From Epiperipatus broadwayi (Eukaryota > Onychophora > Udeonychophora > Euonychophora > Peripatidae): DNA of 64,000 nt. The stretch lies in contig JAQFVV010000021.1 of NCBI GenBank assembly GCA_028023455.1, forward strand, positions 6,972,853 through 7,036,852, in the 5' to 3' direction. Position numbers and translations under genes: made by a program. Shown here one piece after another: positions 10,520 through 22,572 of this stretch (position 1 is its first letter; every line of letters starts with the position of its first letter). The notes under the pieces are model-generated. The model was not told the origin of the DNA and made no database searches. It saw nothing but the letters and a program-made list of their open reading frames with translations.

Positions 10520-11235
10520 TACACACAGAGTATCCAAAAGTTATCAGAATTTTATAATAAAAAATTATTTATTTATTTTTTTAAGTGTTATAAATTTAAT
10601 CTCTTTGAAATTACTATTTATTTTATGCACTACACCAGTCTAAACATGTTTTTCATTTTTCAAAGTAGTTTGTAAATACTTGTAAAGTGATGCCTTTTAA
10701 TACCTCTATCATTTTTTTCCTACAACTTCTAAGTCTGCAAAAAATGAGTTATTTTTTCATTCAAGGGATTAAAAAAAATTGCATGAAGCAAGATTAAATT
10801 AATACAGTTGATAGATAAGCTGGATCATGCTGAATTTAATTAAAAACTGTTTCACACTCAAGACTTTGAGAGCTGACACTTTGTGGGAGTAAAGCTTGCA
10901 TTCGTTTCTTTGTCACAAAACATGGTGTTTAGGTTTTACTACATCACATAAATGTTTAGGAACTTGCAGATAAAATGTCTGACCATTATAAATTAAATTT
11001 GAGAGAAATATTTCACTTGCATCAAAAAAAATATCAGTGTGGTTTTGACTTTGGACTTCACTTCCAATAATTTGTAGGAAGCATTAAATTTAACATTTCA
11101 ATCAAACCACTCAGAAACTTGCATTTATATGAGACTAGCTTTCTTGTAATCTGTTTTAAGCATTACAACTTTTTCCTTGCCATTTTCTGTAAATAAAAAC
11201 AGAATTTGACATTGTCAATCTTTTCAGCCATTATA
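10520..11235 (-). pseudogene. Mariner-type transposase pseudogene, internally deleted
   Basis: Read on the reverse strand. An N-terminal part from about 11232 reads NVKFCFYLQKMA, a CLKQ, then MQVSEWFD in a shifted frame, matching the helix-turn-helix region of mariner transposases. After an internal deletion the catalytic half appears: SKVKTTLI, FFDASE (first Asp region), GQTFYLQVPKHL, LSVKQFL, and NLASCNFF where the family has DLAPCDFF. Near the end FTNYFEK and a CLDW segment fit the usual C-terminus. Several frameshifts and stops, and loss of the HDNAPAH motif, make it non-functional. The sequence around 10525-10555 (GAGTATCCAAAAGTTATCAG) looks like a mariner terminal repeat; I could not find the partner repeat at the other end. 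Confidence 0.65.
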
Positions 11236-11239
11236 AAAA

Positions 11240-11940
11240 AAAATGACCAAAATGCAAAATACACTTTACAAAACAATGTGTTACATGGCCCTAGAATTTC
11301 ACATGGAATTGTTATATGGAAGCTGATGCATGAGGGTCCTTGCAGGATGTAGCAACAGCAGACGTATACATACAGTACAACAAATACACAATCCATTAGA
11401 ATGATTCCAATTATTTTTGCTTCCCCTTCATATATACAAATAATGAGTGTGCCAATGGCTTTTAACAAGTTTTTCAGAATATCCTTTTTCATAGACTGGT
11501 TTCTAGTTCTGGCTTTATAATGGCACAGTCATTTATAATACAAGGTTATTAAATTAAGTCACATGATATGACTTGATTTCCTTGCAATATATATTATTCA
11601 ATATTTTATAATATGTATGAATAGAAGACACACTATTTAAAATATAAAAGGTACAATAACTAAACCACGGGCAAATATTATTGTTATTGCTATTAGTACT
11701 ATTCTACAAAATTGAAGCAATGTAGAATGTGAAATATTACAGACATATAATAACATTTAAGCAATATCAACAGGTAAATGAATTTATATGTTTGGATTAT
11801 AAGTTGTGTGAGAATAGAAAAAAGTGAAGTAGAAGCTAAAAAAGACTATCACTGGGAAAGGAAGGATCACCTAAGAGGAAAATATATTTTTTGGATCCTT
11901 GAAAAGAAAAATAAGGAAAATATTAATTAAATGCTATGTT
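11240..11940. other. AT-rich non-coding DNA
   Basis: A 36-bp patch at 11545-11580 (GTCACATGATATGACTTG) resembles the tail of the D element at 60300-60340. Nothing else is recognised. Confidence 0.45.
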
Positions 11941-12095
11941 GATAATAATTGAAAGTTTGCTAGTTTTTCACATGCATGGTTGTCTCTCAGACAGCCAATA
12001 AGATTTTAAACAACTGTCTTAAAAATGATCAGGCTTATTGGCTATCTGAGAGACAATCGTGCATGTGAAAGACTAGCAAACTTTCAATTATTATC
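11941..12095. repeat. Hairpin element, ~63-bp arms
   Basis: Arms at 11941-12003 and 12033-12095 are almost perfect reverse complements (ends GATAATAATTGAAAGTTTGC) around a 29-nt loop. It sits immediately upstream of a LINE 3' fragment. No target duplication is evident. Confidence 0.8.
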
Positions 12096-12109
12096 AGTTT
12101 ATTAACAAC

Positions 12110-12565
12110 ATGCGATTTAAACAAATATTATTTAAATGCTACATGTGGAGTATACTATTGCATGATTGTGAAACATGGACTTTGAGTAAAAAAAAATTAA
12201 AACAGATTACAAGTTTTTGAGATGTGGTCATGGAGAAGAATGGATAAAAAATAATTGGATAAATAAAATGACATGTGAAGAAGTTTTGAAAAGAGTAAAT
12301 GATAAAAGAAAATTGATTGAGGAAATTAGAAAAAGAAAGAAAATCTGGATTGGACATATATTAAGAAAAAATAGTTTAATAAAAAGTTGTTTTGGAAGAA
12401 ATAATAAAGGAAAACAAGAAAGGATGGAAAATAATGATCTGTCTGGATGATATAAGAGATGGAAAAAGATGTGGATTTGAAGAGCTGGGCAATGAAGAGA
12501 ACAGAGAAAAGAAATGGATGAATATTTATGCTTCTCTCTGGATTGGTTCATAGAATAGAATAGTA
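12110..12565 (+). pseudogene. LINE reverse transcriptase C-terminal fragment (distinct from the 35-kb family)
   Basis: A degenerate coding stretch matching the region after the RT domain of RTE-type endonuclease/RT proteins. Seen in order across shifting frames: CETWTLSK, a MEK segment, NDKRKLIEEIRKRKK, WIGHILRKNSLIK, IIKGKQER, LDDIRDGKR, then a tail ending near WIGS. Several stops and frameshifts are present. Only the last ~150 codons remain, consistent with 5' truncation during target-primed reverse transcription. Its WIGHILRKNSLIK differs from WAGHIARRDDNRW in the 35-kb element, so it is a second LINE family. The function (RNA-templated cDNA synthesis at a nicked target) is lost here. Confidence 0.7.
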
Positions 12566-12589
12566 TTGATTGATTTAGCACTTATTTAT

Positions 12590-12935
12590 GAGATTCTTTC
12601 TGATTTCATCATTGTTTCTAAGTTTAGGGAAAAGATTAATGAGGAATCACAGAGCTATTCATAGTTAAGAATGTAAAATTCCTGATGGCTGTTGCTTTTG
12701 GCAAAATATTATAATTAGTTAGTGGATTGCTTTAAATTTAATATTCATAAATTCTAAAGTTTACTGATTCAGGTCTTGCATTAGTTATCAATACTCAAAT
12801 CAGTAACAACTAAAGAAGGGAAAGGAATAATACGATTCAAAACATAAATAAAGTTGGATTTTTTTGTAGAAACATTTAACAATTCAACTAGATGATAAAA
12901 ATAGTCCAGTACATATCTGCAAATTACAAAAAGTA
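12590..12935 (+). repeat. Family J copy with degenerate Penelope-like 5' flank
   Basis: A J body at about 12680-12935 (GCTGTTGC-TTTTGGCAAAA, AATTTAATATTCATAAATTC, ATCAGTAACA, ATTCAACTAGATGATA). The ~90 nt upstream still resemble the Penelope 3' spacer at 380-470 (AGGAATCA, then TATTCATAGTTAAGAATG). It therefore repeats the Penelope-J order seen at 0.3 and 32 kb, more decayed. Confidence 0.5.
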
Positions 12936-12974
12936 TTTTATAATATAGTAATGCATTAAATATGAAACAAGTAT

Positions 12975-13115
12975 TTGTTATTAAAACAGGCAAAACTATC
13001 TATTGATTATTTTGGCTTGCACTGAGTGGCACTACTGTATGGGACTTTCGCCTGTTTTAATAACAGTTATGAGCAAGCATAAGAAATGGTGATCATGTGA
13101 TGTTTAGTAGTTTAA
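12975..13115 (-). repeat. Family B foldback, short internally deleted copy
   Basis: Left part TTATTAAAACAGGCAAAAC; right part GCCTGTTTTAATAACAG followed by the family end GCATAAGAAATGGTGATCATGTGATGTTT. The whole middle of the arms is missing compared with the copy at 43 kb. Confidence 0.75.
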
Positions 13116-13157
13116 GTATTTGTTATAATAGAAAAACATTATTAGAAAAAAAAATTG

Positions 13158-13275
13158 TTTTTTTTTTCATATGTCATAGCATCGGCCAGGGCGTGAACCC
13201 ACAACCATCTGCAACCAACTACTTGCTTGCAAGGTGGATGCGATGACCTCCCGGCTAACAACACCTGACAAAAAA
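13158..13275 (-). mobile_element. tRNA-derived SINE (family I)
   Basis: Reverse-strand copy with a poly-A tail (T run at 13158-13169). The head has an A-box-like TAGCCGGGAGGTCATCG and a B-box-like GGTTCACGCCC, ending in GGCCGATGCTATGACATATG before the tail. About 110 bp. Nine related insertions occur in the window. Confidence 0.8.
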
Positions 13276-14090
13276 AATATGTTTTGCAAAATTAATATAA
13301 GGCAAATCCTCATCTAATAAAATCTGTAGTTAAAGTTTTTGCTATTTAAAACATTGATGTGTAGATAACATGTGTATTAAAAATTTTAGTGATATGTTTA
13401 TGTCTTGGTATATTAATATTACCAGAATTGATTTTTAAACATCAGTTAACTTTTTAGACAGATGGTCTAGAAAAGTTTTTATTGTTCAGCTTTCGAACTG
13501 TCAGTTTTTTGGTGTTGTTATTTATGGGTAAGTATGTATATAATGATTATATATCTTTCCATTAATTTCATTTTACATATTTGAATTTACTGTTAAAATA
13601 CTAAATGTGGATTATCACATTTGTCTAATACAACTCTAATAACTGAATTTGATTTCTAAGGCAAATATTATTTTCTTGTCTTGTAAATTATTATGACAAT
13701 TAGTATGTATTAAATTAGTTAGTATATTTTTAGTAAGTATAAATTAATGATATAGGGAATCACTAAACCTACTGATACAGCTTTATATACTTAAACATAA
13801 ATGTGCTATGGAATCAGAAATCAATGACAACTTATCAAAGATGATGATTAATAACTATCGTTTGATTTTATGTTCTCGATTAGTTATTCTGATAGTTTTA
13901 GAGTGGAGATTTTAGTGTTATTATCTTACTTTTGTTTAGGGTCATTATGTACACTTCAATTTGGACCACTTTTCTAAGTGCTTTTATTTTACGATTTGTT
14001 TATGAAAAGATCAAAGCTACTAATTTTTTCTTGATGAATCTTTGTTCTTTTATTATGTGTAATATGTTCTAACATATCTTCTATAAGATC
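13276..14090. other. AT-rich non-coding DNA
   Basis: No gene, repeat family or RNA recognised. Confidence 0.5.
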
Positions 14091-14094
14091 TTAA

Positions 14095-15680
14095 CCTCTA
14101 AAGTCAAATCCTTTTCTCTTTTCATATCAATCAATAACACTTTAATGATGTTTGCTTTTCATCCATTCATAAATATTGTCATAAAATTCTTCCTTTAATT
14201 TCTTGATCTTTTCCTACTTTCCCACTCATTTCTTTTTATGTCTTTTTTATCATATTTTATCAAGCTTACATTTGTTTTGGTCTTTTATTTTTTATATATT
14301 CTCTGTACATTTCCATAGCATTTAATTTTGTTCTGATTTCATTTCCTGTAGTGCATTTCATAATAACTATTTATTTAATTACTTTACTCTTTATCTATTC
14401 TAAATATATACTAAATTTAATTTCTTTTCTTTTTCATATCAGTGTATAATATTCTATGATATCTCTTTCTTTACCATTCCATAAATATTCCTACAAATTT
14501 CTTGATCTAATTTTGTCTATTCCTTCTTTCTAACTTATCTTTTTGATATTATTAACTTTACCACCAATATATTCAGTTTTTATCCATTTTGCTTTTCTTT
14601 TCTAAAACATTCTCTTTGTATGTTCATAGCATTTTATATTGTTCTGATTACATTTATTGTAGTATGTGTTGAATATTAATGATTTTCTGAACTACTTTAC
14701 TGCTTATCTATGCTAAATCCATATTAAATTTAATTTCTTCACTTCTTCTTATCAATATACAATACCTTATGATGCCTGTTACTTGATCATTACATAAATA
14801 TTCTAATATTTGTTTCTTAATTTCTCTATTTTTTTTTCTATTTTTTTTTTGGGGTGTCTTCATTTTCTCACTCCCAGTGTTTCAAGTTTACATCTTTTGG
14901 TCATCTTTTCTGAAACATTCTCCATATCTTTTCTTATGATTACAATCAAGTTTTTCTAATTTTCCTTTGTTATTGTGTGTTCAGTATACTTTGTGGCTCA
15001 TTCTCCATATTTATATATATTATTCCTATTGTCTTGTTCTGATTTTACTTGTTATAGTGTAAACAGTATACATTCTAAAACATTCTCCATATCTATCCAT
15101 AACATTTCAATTGTTTTGTTCTGATTTTATTTGTTATAGTGTGTTGATTATACATTCTAAGACACTCTCCATATCTTTCCATTTCATTCCAATTGTCTTC
15201 TGATTTCATTTGTTATCATGTGTTCAGTTTACATTCTAAGACATTTTCATATTTATCTATACAATTCCTATTGTCTTGTTCTGATTTTATTTGTTAGAGG
15301 TATTCTGTATACATTCCAAGACATTCTCTATATCTGTCCATATCATTCCATTTGCCTTGTCCTGATATTTAGTATACATTAATAAATTATCTTAGTATTT
15401 GTATATTCTCTCTTTGATTTTTTGCTCACATTTGTAACTAATCCATTTCTGTAATCAATCAATTCTTTTCTCTTTCTTTCCTTTAAATGCTAAACTTCAC
15501 TTCTATATGTAATAAAATTTTTAGTTCCTTCTCTTTCTTTTTTAAAATTTGTTTATTAAATAATGTTTTTTCTCCTGTCATTTTAACACTTTTAGTCTTG
15601 CTATTCCAGTTTCCTTTGCTAATTTTTTTAAATATATTCATTTCAAAAGATTCTAGATTTTTCCTCCAACTTTTCTAATT
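14095..15680. repeat. T-rich tandem repeat block (~320-bp and ~81-bp periods)
   Basis: Strong pyrimidine bias on the plus strand. Diverged ~320-bp units recur near 14095, 14411 and 14732 (landmarks AAATTTAATTTCTT, CATAAATATT, TTGTTCTGATT). From about 14960 to 15400 an ~81-bp unit repeats about five times, with CTGATT landmarks at 15039, 15121, 15200, 15281 and 15362 and the phrase CATTCTCCATATCTNTCCAT in each. 81 is a multiple of three, but every frame contains stops, so coding is not supported. Confidence 0.7.
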
Positions 15681-17980
15681 GCTCACATCTTTGTTCAATA
15701 CAAATAATATCCAATAAAAACAGTTTCAAAACCTTTTTTTAATGATTTAATTTGAATATGCATAATATTAATAACTTCTTTATTTGTTGCAATCAGTTAA
15801 TTACTTTTCTAAATATGTAAAAGCATTTATTTTTCACATATACATTGCATTATGCCCGCTAATTATGTCAAATCAAACTATGAATCCCTATAACTGAGAT
15901 ATGTGTTGCTATCAGGTTTCTCTTTTATAAACCTTTATAGTCTGTTTTTCATGTTTATAATGATGAATAACAAATTGACTTTACAAAAGGATGTAACATG
16001 CATTTTAAGATCTTATTATAAATTATGAATGATATAGTAAGAATTAATGTTTGTCTGAAGACTTTTGTTGATGAATTTGTCCTTATAGTTATATGCTGGA
16101 TTATTTGTATAATCTAGTATAACTAAATGTGTTTTAAGAAAAAAAAAGATTTTATTTATAATTTTGTAAATATATTCAACTGTAAATAATATCAGATCTT
16201 GGGGGTCATTTAGCTTTTATTGTAACTTCATTTATATGAATTTTTAAAAAAATGGGGAAGTATGGAGGTTGTTTAATATATCTATAAAGATATTACACAT
16301 GGGAAAGAGAAAGGTGAAGAACTCCATGTGTGTATGTGTATGTTTAAAATTAAAAAATCAGATATATTAACCTTTAACTGAGGTTTAAAGTTGATATCTG
16401 TACTAGAGATAATCTCTAGTTTAGAAAATGATTAGTAATAATCATTATTGTATTTATCTGAGATGGAAGAAGTCAAAGATGTGAGTGGAGTGAGTTTGGC
16501 AATGGTAAATAAAAATGTAACCATTACTATAGATAAATACTCTTCATATAATAGAGATATATATGGGAGATAGTGACCTGCAACAACTGATGAGTGCTGG
16601 TTCAGCATGAATACATTTTGGGGGTCATTTGTCTTTCGTTATACCTTTATTTATATGAAATTAAAAAGAATGGGGAAATATGAAGATTGTTTATTATATC
16701 TATAACATCACATATGTGAATATAAATTATACATTTTAAGTAATATTATTTTCCTCTTTTTTCAGGTCTTTTTTGGCTTGACTATGGTAGTTTACACAGA
16801 AATTGAACCAATAACCTTTAGACATTAACTTTAAAGTGTCACAACATTCAACTATCACTTTAAATTCAGTATTCATGAATCTAAAGGTCACTGATTCAAT
16901 AATCTTGTTAGACTTTACTTATAAGATTGACATATAAACATATAAAATAGTGGACAAAATAAAACAAAAGCAATATATTGTGCATATAAGCATAATCTAG
17001 AATTAAAATATACCTCTATAATACGGTATTAAATCCAAATAATTTAAATAAAAAGTTCCAAATCACATAAGTTATGTGTTTGTTTCACTCATTCATTTTA
17101 TTTTAAAATGACAATTATGTTAATTGTTTTAAAAATAAATGAATAAATAAGATGGTAATTCGATTATTTCCAGTAATCTTTTCCGGATCTTAAAATTGTT
17201 ATTACTGTTTAGTAAATTCTTTTATAATTGCTTTTTTTTTTTAACAGATATTTTTTAGACATTAATGTGAAGTGGTCCTTGAAACTTAACAGAATTTGAT
17301 TTAATTTTGTACTGGAAAACTTAATTACATTTAAAACTTTAAACTTTATTAAAAAGCATTTGAAAGCAAATTATAAATGGAAATATTTAATTTTTCAATA
17401 ATTAAATTAAACAAATTTTCTCTTCATTTCCAAACATAGTTATTTTAATAAAAGTTAAAATATTTCACAATTTAAATTTTCTAATTAATTTAAAGCATTC
17501 ATTATAATTAATTAGTAAGTAGGGTACTGTTTTTTAATTCACTTATAATTCTATCGTTACAATCATTAATAATAAGTTATTATGTTTAAAAACATACATT
17601 TATTAATGATTACAACATGATTAAAATAATAGGCAAAACAAAAACTTTTTATTTTAGTATTCAATTATGAATTTTAAATGAATCGTTTAAATATGTAATA
17701 AGAAAAGAACAAGAGGGAGGGGAACAAAATTTAACAAATGTTTCTGAAAATACATCACTAATAACAAAAGCTTTGCTATTATGTATTGTTAAATTGGATT
17801 ACCTCCTGGTCTCAAAATAGCATTTTTTTGGAATGACCCATATATCTATTTAATTCTTCAGTTTGATCAGTGGTTAATTTGTTGCAAAAAGAAAAGTCAT
17901 TCACATTATGACTGATCAATGAAAAGATAACAAGTATTCTTAAGTACATTTTATTAAATAAATTAACAATTATAAATTTA
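15681..17980. other. AT-rich non-coding DNA with a direct repeat and a J remnant
   Basis: A ~100-bp direct repeat: 16198-16300 and 16617-16720 (GGGGGTCATTT, ATTTATATGAA, AATGGGGAA-TATG). Near 16565-16615 a short family A remnant (CAACTGATGAGTGCTGGTTCA). At 16770-16925 a diverged inverted pair of J heads. No coding sequence. Confidence 0.5.
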
Positions 17981-18217
17981 TGCATAATAGTTTAGGTTTA
18001 TTAGATTACTGTGACATCAGCTGATCTAAAATTCTCAGTTCATTCATCTTTAGTACAAAGATTTGACACAACTGAGCATAACCAGGATTGATTATCAGTA
18101 GCAAATAGATCAACTCAGTATTTTTCTGGAGGCTGGTCACTGGGGTGCAATCTAATAATAGTGCATTTCATAGTCTATGCTTCTGACTTTGAATATCCAT
18201 GAAGCCACAATGGTATT

Positions 18218-18306
18218 TCAGTATTAGACCTGCTGTGAAATATCACAGTCATGCTGAGTTTTTATGTTAGGATTGAGGTTCATCACAGCAGGTCTAATAC
18301 TAAAGT
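18218..18306. repeat. Small hairpin
   Basis: CAGTATTAGACCTGCTGTGA (18218-18237) is repeated inverted at about 18286-18305 around a ~48-nt loop. It may be the core of an older foldback or MITE. Confidence 0.65.
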
Positions 18307-18309
18307 ATC

Positions 18310-19294
18310 ACCCAATAATCATTATTTTGGAGATGACCTTATTTCTACATAAAAATAGAGTCTGTGCTTATATTTGTGATTGATTTGATTCATTTCATTG
18401 TTGATAGACTGATAATCATTTCTGTAAATGGCTGGAGATTTATTTGTAGGGATTAATCTGAATATATCATACCATTTACAACTTTCTTTAATGCTTTAAC
18501 AATACTATTTTTATATCAAAACTTTATTCTAACAGTATTGACTGTATGATATATAAAATTAAAAAAACAATACACAAGAAACGAAAGAAGAAGAAAATAA
18601 ATCTGAATATTGACAAAGTAGCATTATGTTATATTATTTTTAATTAATGAGGTTTGAATATGGTAATTAGCAGCCTTAATTAAAATTTGCATCTAATTTT
18701 ATCAAATATCTATTTTTTTTACTCTTTTTGTATTTTGCTATCTATAGCATTCTATAAAGTCATAAACAAGTAGCACAAGTTAAAATCAAGACATTTGTGT
18801 CCATTTCTTGAAAGTTGTCAGAAATGCCATATCTTGACTAATTCTAATTTTTATTTCTGAAAATATATTTCTAATCTATAATTTTTTTTGATATTGCAAC
18901 TTTGCTATGTGTTAGATTGTGATAAATCATATGACTACTGAATCTGTTATCATGGATAAATAATTCAACTATCAGTCTTTATGGGTACTTAATTTATCAC
19001 ACTTCTACCTTATTATCCTGATCTCCAATAAAGGCCTCCATTCTTCTTTTATTTTGGGATGTAAGTATAGTGGTATTAATCTATTTAAGGTACTTGGTAT
19101 TTGCTTCATTTTTATATTCCTTGCATCTATATTTTATTTATTACTTATTTAACATATAATGTATCATATGACAAACAAAACATCACATGTTCTTAGCTTA
19201 CACTTATTGCTCTTACTAGAAAATTATTTTATTCTCTCTATCTTCTGTTATCTTGTGTAAGCTTTAGAAATCAATAATGTTAGTTGGTGGTGCA
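18310..19294. other. AT-rich non-coding DNA
   Basis: Nothing recognised. Confidence 0.45.
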
Positions 19295-19475
19295 GATTAA
19301 ATTCTTACCCATTGCTGTCCTATCCAATTATCTCTATACTAGTTTTTAGCTTATGGCTTTCATCAGCTTCTCACTGATAAAAACCATAATCTGGAAAGTA
19401 GTCTGATGATATTTAGATAGGACAGCACTGGATAAGGATTTAATAAGCATAACTATCTAGCATCTATTGTTACTA
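19295..19475. repeat. Foldback element (family G, related to B)
   Basis: Arms pair around a centre near 19375: AATTCTTACCCATTGCTGTCC at the left against GGACAGCACTGGATAAGGATTT at the right, and CTAGTTTTTAGCTTATGGCTTT against AACCATAATCTGGAAAGTAG. The inner TAGTTT-TAGCTT-TGGCTTTCATCAG core is shared with families B and D. Confidence 0.65.
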
Positions 19476-19604
19476 AAGCTTATACTAGATGGTGAAGCAC
19501 TAAAATAATAGAATTTGCTAATGAATATTCAACATATGATTTAATTTGTTTAAAATATTGTTTTTATGCCATCTTTTTTATAATTATATGTTGGTCTGAT
19601 TTTA

Positions 19605-19895
19605 TTATATAAAATTAAATGTTGAATATCTTTAGAAAAATGCAATCTTTATTTAAACTTCCAAATACATTCAAACTGTTAATAATAGCATACTGATTAA
19701 TATATAATACATCGTTTTGGTGATTTCATTTTCCTTTCTTCTTTAAGTGTTGCATATCTGATCTGTGACATTAATAGCATGAGAATCAATGCATCACCTT
19801 CAATACAGTATTTCATAAATACAAATGTCTCAGGTTCATTTCCCAAGCTAATATTGCCAACCATCATAACCCTAACACCTGGGAAAAAGTGAATA
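19605..19895 (-). repeat. Family J copy, diverged
   Basis: Reverse-strand J body: TTGAATATCTTTAGAAAAATG, AAATACATTCAAACTGTTAAT, TCTTCTTTAAGTGTTGC, then a decayed head. No Penelope flank is recognisable. Confidence 0.6.
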
Positions 19896-19899
19896 ATCA

Positions 19900-21090
19900 T
19901 ACTTCCTTGTTACGTTCTGAGTCAGCAAACTTTTTGACATGAAGAGCCACTTTGTTTAAATTTTTCTTCCCAACTGCTCTATCCCAATTAAAGAGTTTCA
20001 AGGAAAGAGGTGAAAAGTATGTTCATGAAAACATAAATTTCTGGAAGACTGTGGATTTTTTGAACATTTATTTTAGTAGTAAAGCATAACAGAATCTGTA
20101 TATATTCTAACAAAATTAAAAATTATCTTAAGAATAATTAAATGAAAACAAAAAATATTTTGACAGTTTTACTCACAAATTTCTAATATTTATAAATTCA
20201 TTACGTACAGTAATTACTATTCTATAATAAGGGAAATTCAAAAAGCAATATTGTAATGTGCATTTCTCCTCTCCTAGATTCATCAAAATATATATTTACA
20301 AATTACAAGAGGAAATAAAAAAATTATGTTTACCATGATAAAAAGAGCACTGAGATGGGGTTCAAGGAGCCACAGTAGACCCATAATCCACAGTTTTCTG
20401 ACCCATAATATATACTAATCCATATGCTAATATTAACAAATGGATGTATTTGAAAAGTTTAAATACAATTCAGATCTTTTAAAGGCATTAACAAATAATT
20501 CTAGATGATAAAATAATATGACATATTACAAATATATGATTAAATAAGATAACAATATTAATATAGGTTCCTAGTGTGAAGTCAATCCATATACTTAAGC
20601 CTATAAAGATTCCAAAAAGAACACCATAAATCTAAGAATATTATAAAAATAATTGCAATATTAATGGTAATAATAACTCGTAAATCTTATAGAGTTAATA
20701 ACAGAATGAAGACTGCACCAATAAATTTGACAATACTATAATAAAAATACAATTGAAAAAAAAAGATCTTTCTTAGTAGTCATAATATAATAATTAACAT
20801 ACTTCATTTAGAGGTTTTCTTATAAATACAATTCTTATTATCTATTGTCTTTATATCTTCTATTAGCTGAAAATATTGTGAATATTTACATTTCTATTAA
20901 ATTGTTTTAACATATTATTATTCATTAACAAAAGATGTAATGCTACAAGTATTAGCACTAAGTTTATAATCTATTATTTGAATTTAGAGTGGATAAAACC
21001 TGGATTTATTTTGTTTGATTATAATCTTATTGACTATCCTATTTTTGGTTTAAAAATTTACATTTAACAGTGTTAGATAAAATAGTAGAA
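19900..21090. other. AT-rich non-coding DNA
   Basis: Nothing recognised. Confidence 0.45.
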
Positions 21091-21094
21091 AACC

Positions 21095-21415
21095 CTCCAC
21101 ACAGTATAGTGCCAACAGTTCAAGCCTCAAAAATCATTGTATGTAAGACTATTTGTGCATAAAATATCTATCTAGTGCCTACTTACATCTTGAGACTAAT
21201 TTTTAGCTTGTGGATTTATCAGTGAGGCGTCTTAGATTTGAGAGCACTGATGAAGTCCACAAGCTAGAAACTAGTCTGGAGATATATGGATTTTATGCAC
21301 AAACCTTTTTGCAAGCATTGATTACTAAGCCTTTCACAGGTGGCACTACTGTGTGGAGAGCTTGCTACTGTTTAACAGCTGTGTAAGCATAGAAAATGTT
21401 CATCATGTGGTGTTT
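21095..21415. repeat. Family B foldback, diverged copy
   Basis: Arms share TGTGCATAAAAT, CTAGTGCCTAC, GAGACTAATTTTTAGCTTGTGG on the left with CCACAAGCTAGAAACTAGTCTGGAG (in part) and GATTTTATGCACAAACC on the right; centre near 21225. The right end keeps GGCACTACTGTGTGGAGAG and CATCATGTGGTGTTTTA. Confidence 0.7.
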
Positions 21416-21819
21416 TAGTATTAGAGAGGGAGTACATATCTCAATTTAACCTGGTTTAATAGATAAGTTTAAATACACTGATAATAAAACCAAAATGACT
21501 TTAGAATATAATACAACATTTACCATAATTAGGAAAGCTGATACAATCATACTAGTGCTAAGCATATCTTTATTCATTTAAGTCTTATATTTAAGCTATA
21601 CTACATCTTCGATACTTCTCTGACATAACTAACTATTAAATAATTCTATTTCTTTACAAAGATATAGTAATATAATATGATTATTCTAATATCTAATTTG
21701 TTTTTATAGTTGCAGTTTTTCATTCATATATTAAATAATATATTTAAAAAAGTGCTTTTAATTAATTTGCGGATTAATGCATTAAAAACAAAAGCAAAAA
21801 TATTTGTTTTCTTCAAATA

Positions 21820-21965
21820 CAATTTGGATTAGTATTTTCAACTTGAAATAAAATTGAAGGGGGATCTATAAATTGATTAATTCAATCATTGTGACTAAAT
21901 TAATATATGGATGAGTCTCCTGCCTCTAGTTTTATTTCAAGTTGAATATATCAACCCAAATGTGG
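21820..21965. repeat. Hairpin element (family H)
   Basis: TTCAACTTGAAATAAAA near 21838 pairs with TTTTATTTCAAGTTGAA near 21930; flanking TTTGGATTAGTA and CAACCCAAA extend the pairing. The loop carries GGGGGATCTATAAATTGATT. A single-arm relative is at 5040. Confidence 0.65.
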
Positions 21966-22228
21966 TTGGAAAAAAAATCTTTTTGTTTTAAGAGCTTTAC
22001 TCCTAAAATGAAATAAAAATGATTTTTTTATAAAATATTTCTCATATATATATTATTTTTTATTTATCAGATATTTTGTAGTAGACTTTCTGCAAATGCT
22101 CATATTCAAGTTTATAAACTAAGAATGTATACAATGTTGTGGTATTTCTAGTTTTTGGAATAAAAACATTCTGAATTAAAATTTGTTTACAAGATTTTTT
22201 GTTTGTTTCTGAAGGCAACATTTAAAAA

Positions 22229-22345
22229 AAAATGTTTTTTTTTTTTTAAATGTATGTGATAGCATCAGCCGGGAAGCAAACCTGTGACAACTGTCTGCAA
22301 GCAACTGCTTGCTTGCAAGGTGATTGCGCTGACCTCTCGGCTACC
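22229..22345 (-). mobile_element. tRNA-derived SINE (family I)
   Basis: Reverse-strand copy with a long T run (tail complement) at 22236-22249 and the head ending GTCAAGCGTTGGTAGCCGAG on the reverse strand. The B box is degraded (GGTTTGCTTCC). Confidence 0.8.
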
Positions 22346-22572
22346 AACGCTTGACAAAAAAAAAAAAAGCAAACTTTAGCTTAAAAATTGGATTTTTTTT
22401 CTTTGTATTTTAATTAACTGTAAATGTTTTTAGTAAATATTCAATAAAATTACTTTTTTTTTAAAAAAAATATTACCATTTTGTATATGTGTCACTGAAA
22501 ACTTACTAAACCAATATCATACATTTTTAAATTCAGCCCAGACCTGATCATTGGCTGGACACTGCACATGAT

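Noticed and set aside
13158-13275. Functional tRNA genes at family I loci
   Set aside because: Target duplications, A tails and poor anticodon arms mark them as SINE insertions.
14095-15680. CRISPR-like repeat array
   Set aside because: No constant short repeat with unique spacers; contiguous diverged tandem units in a eukaryotic context.
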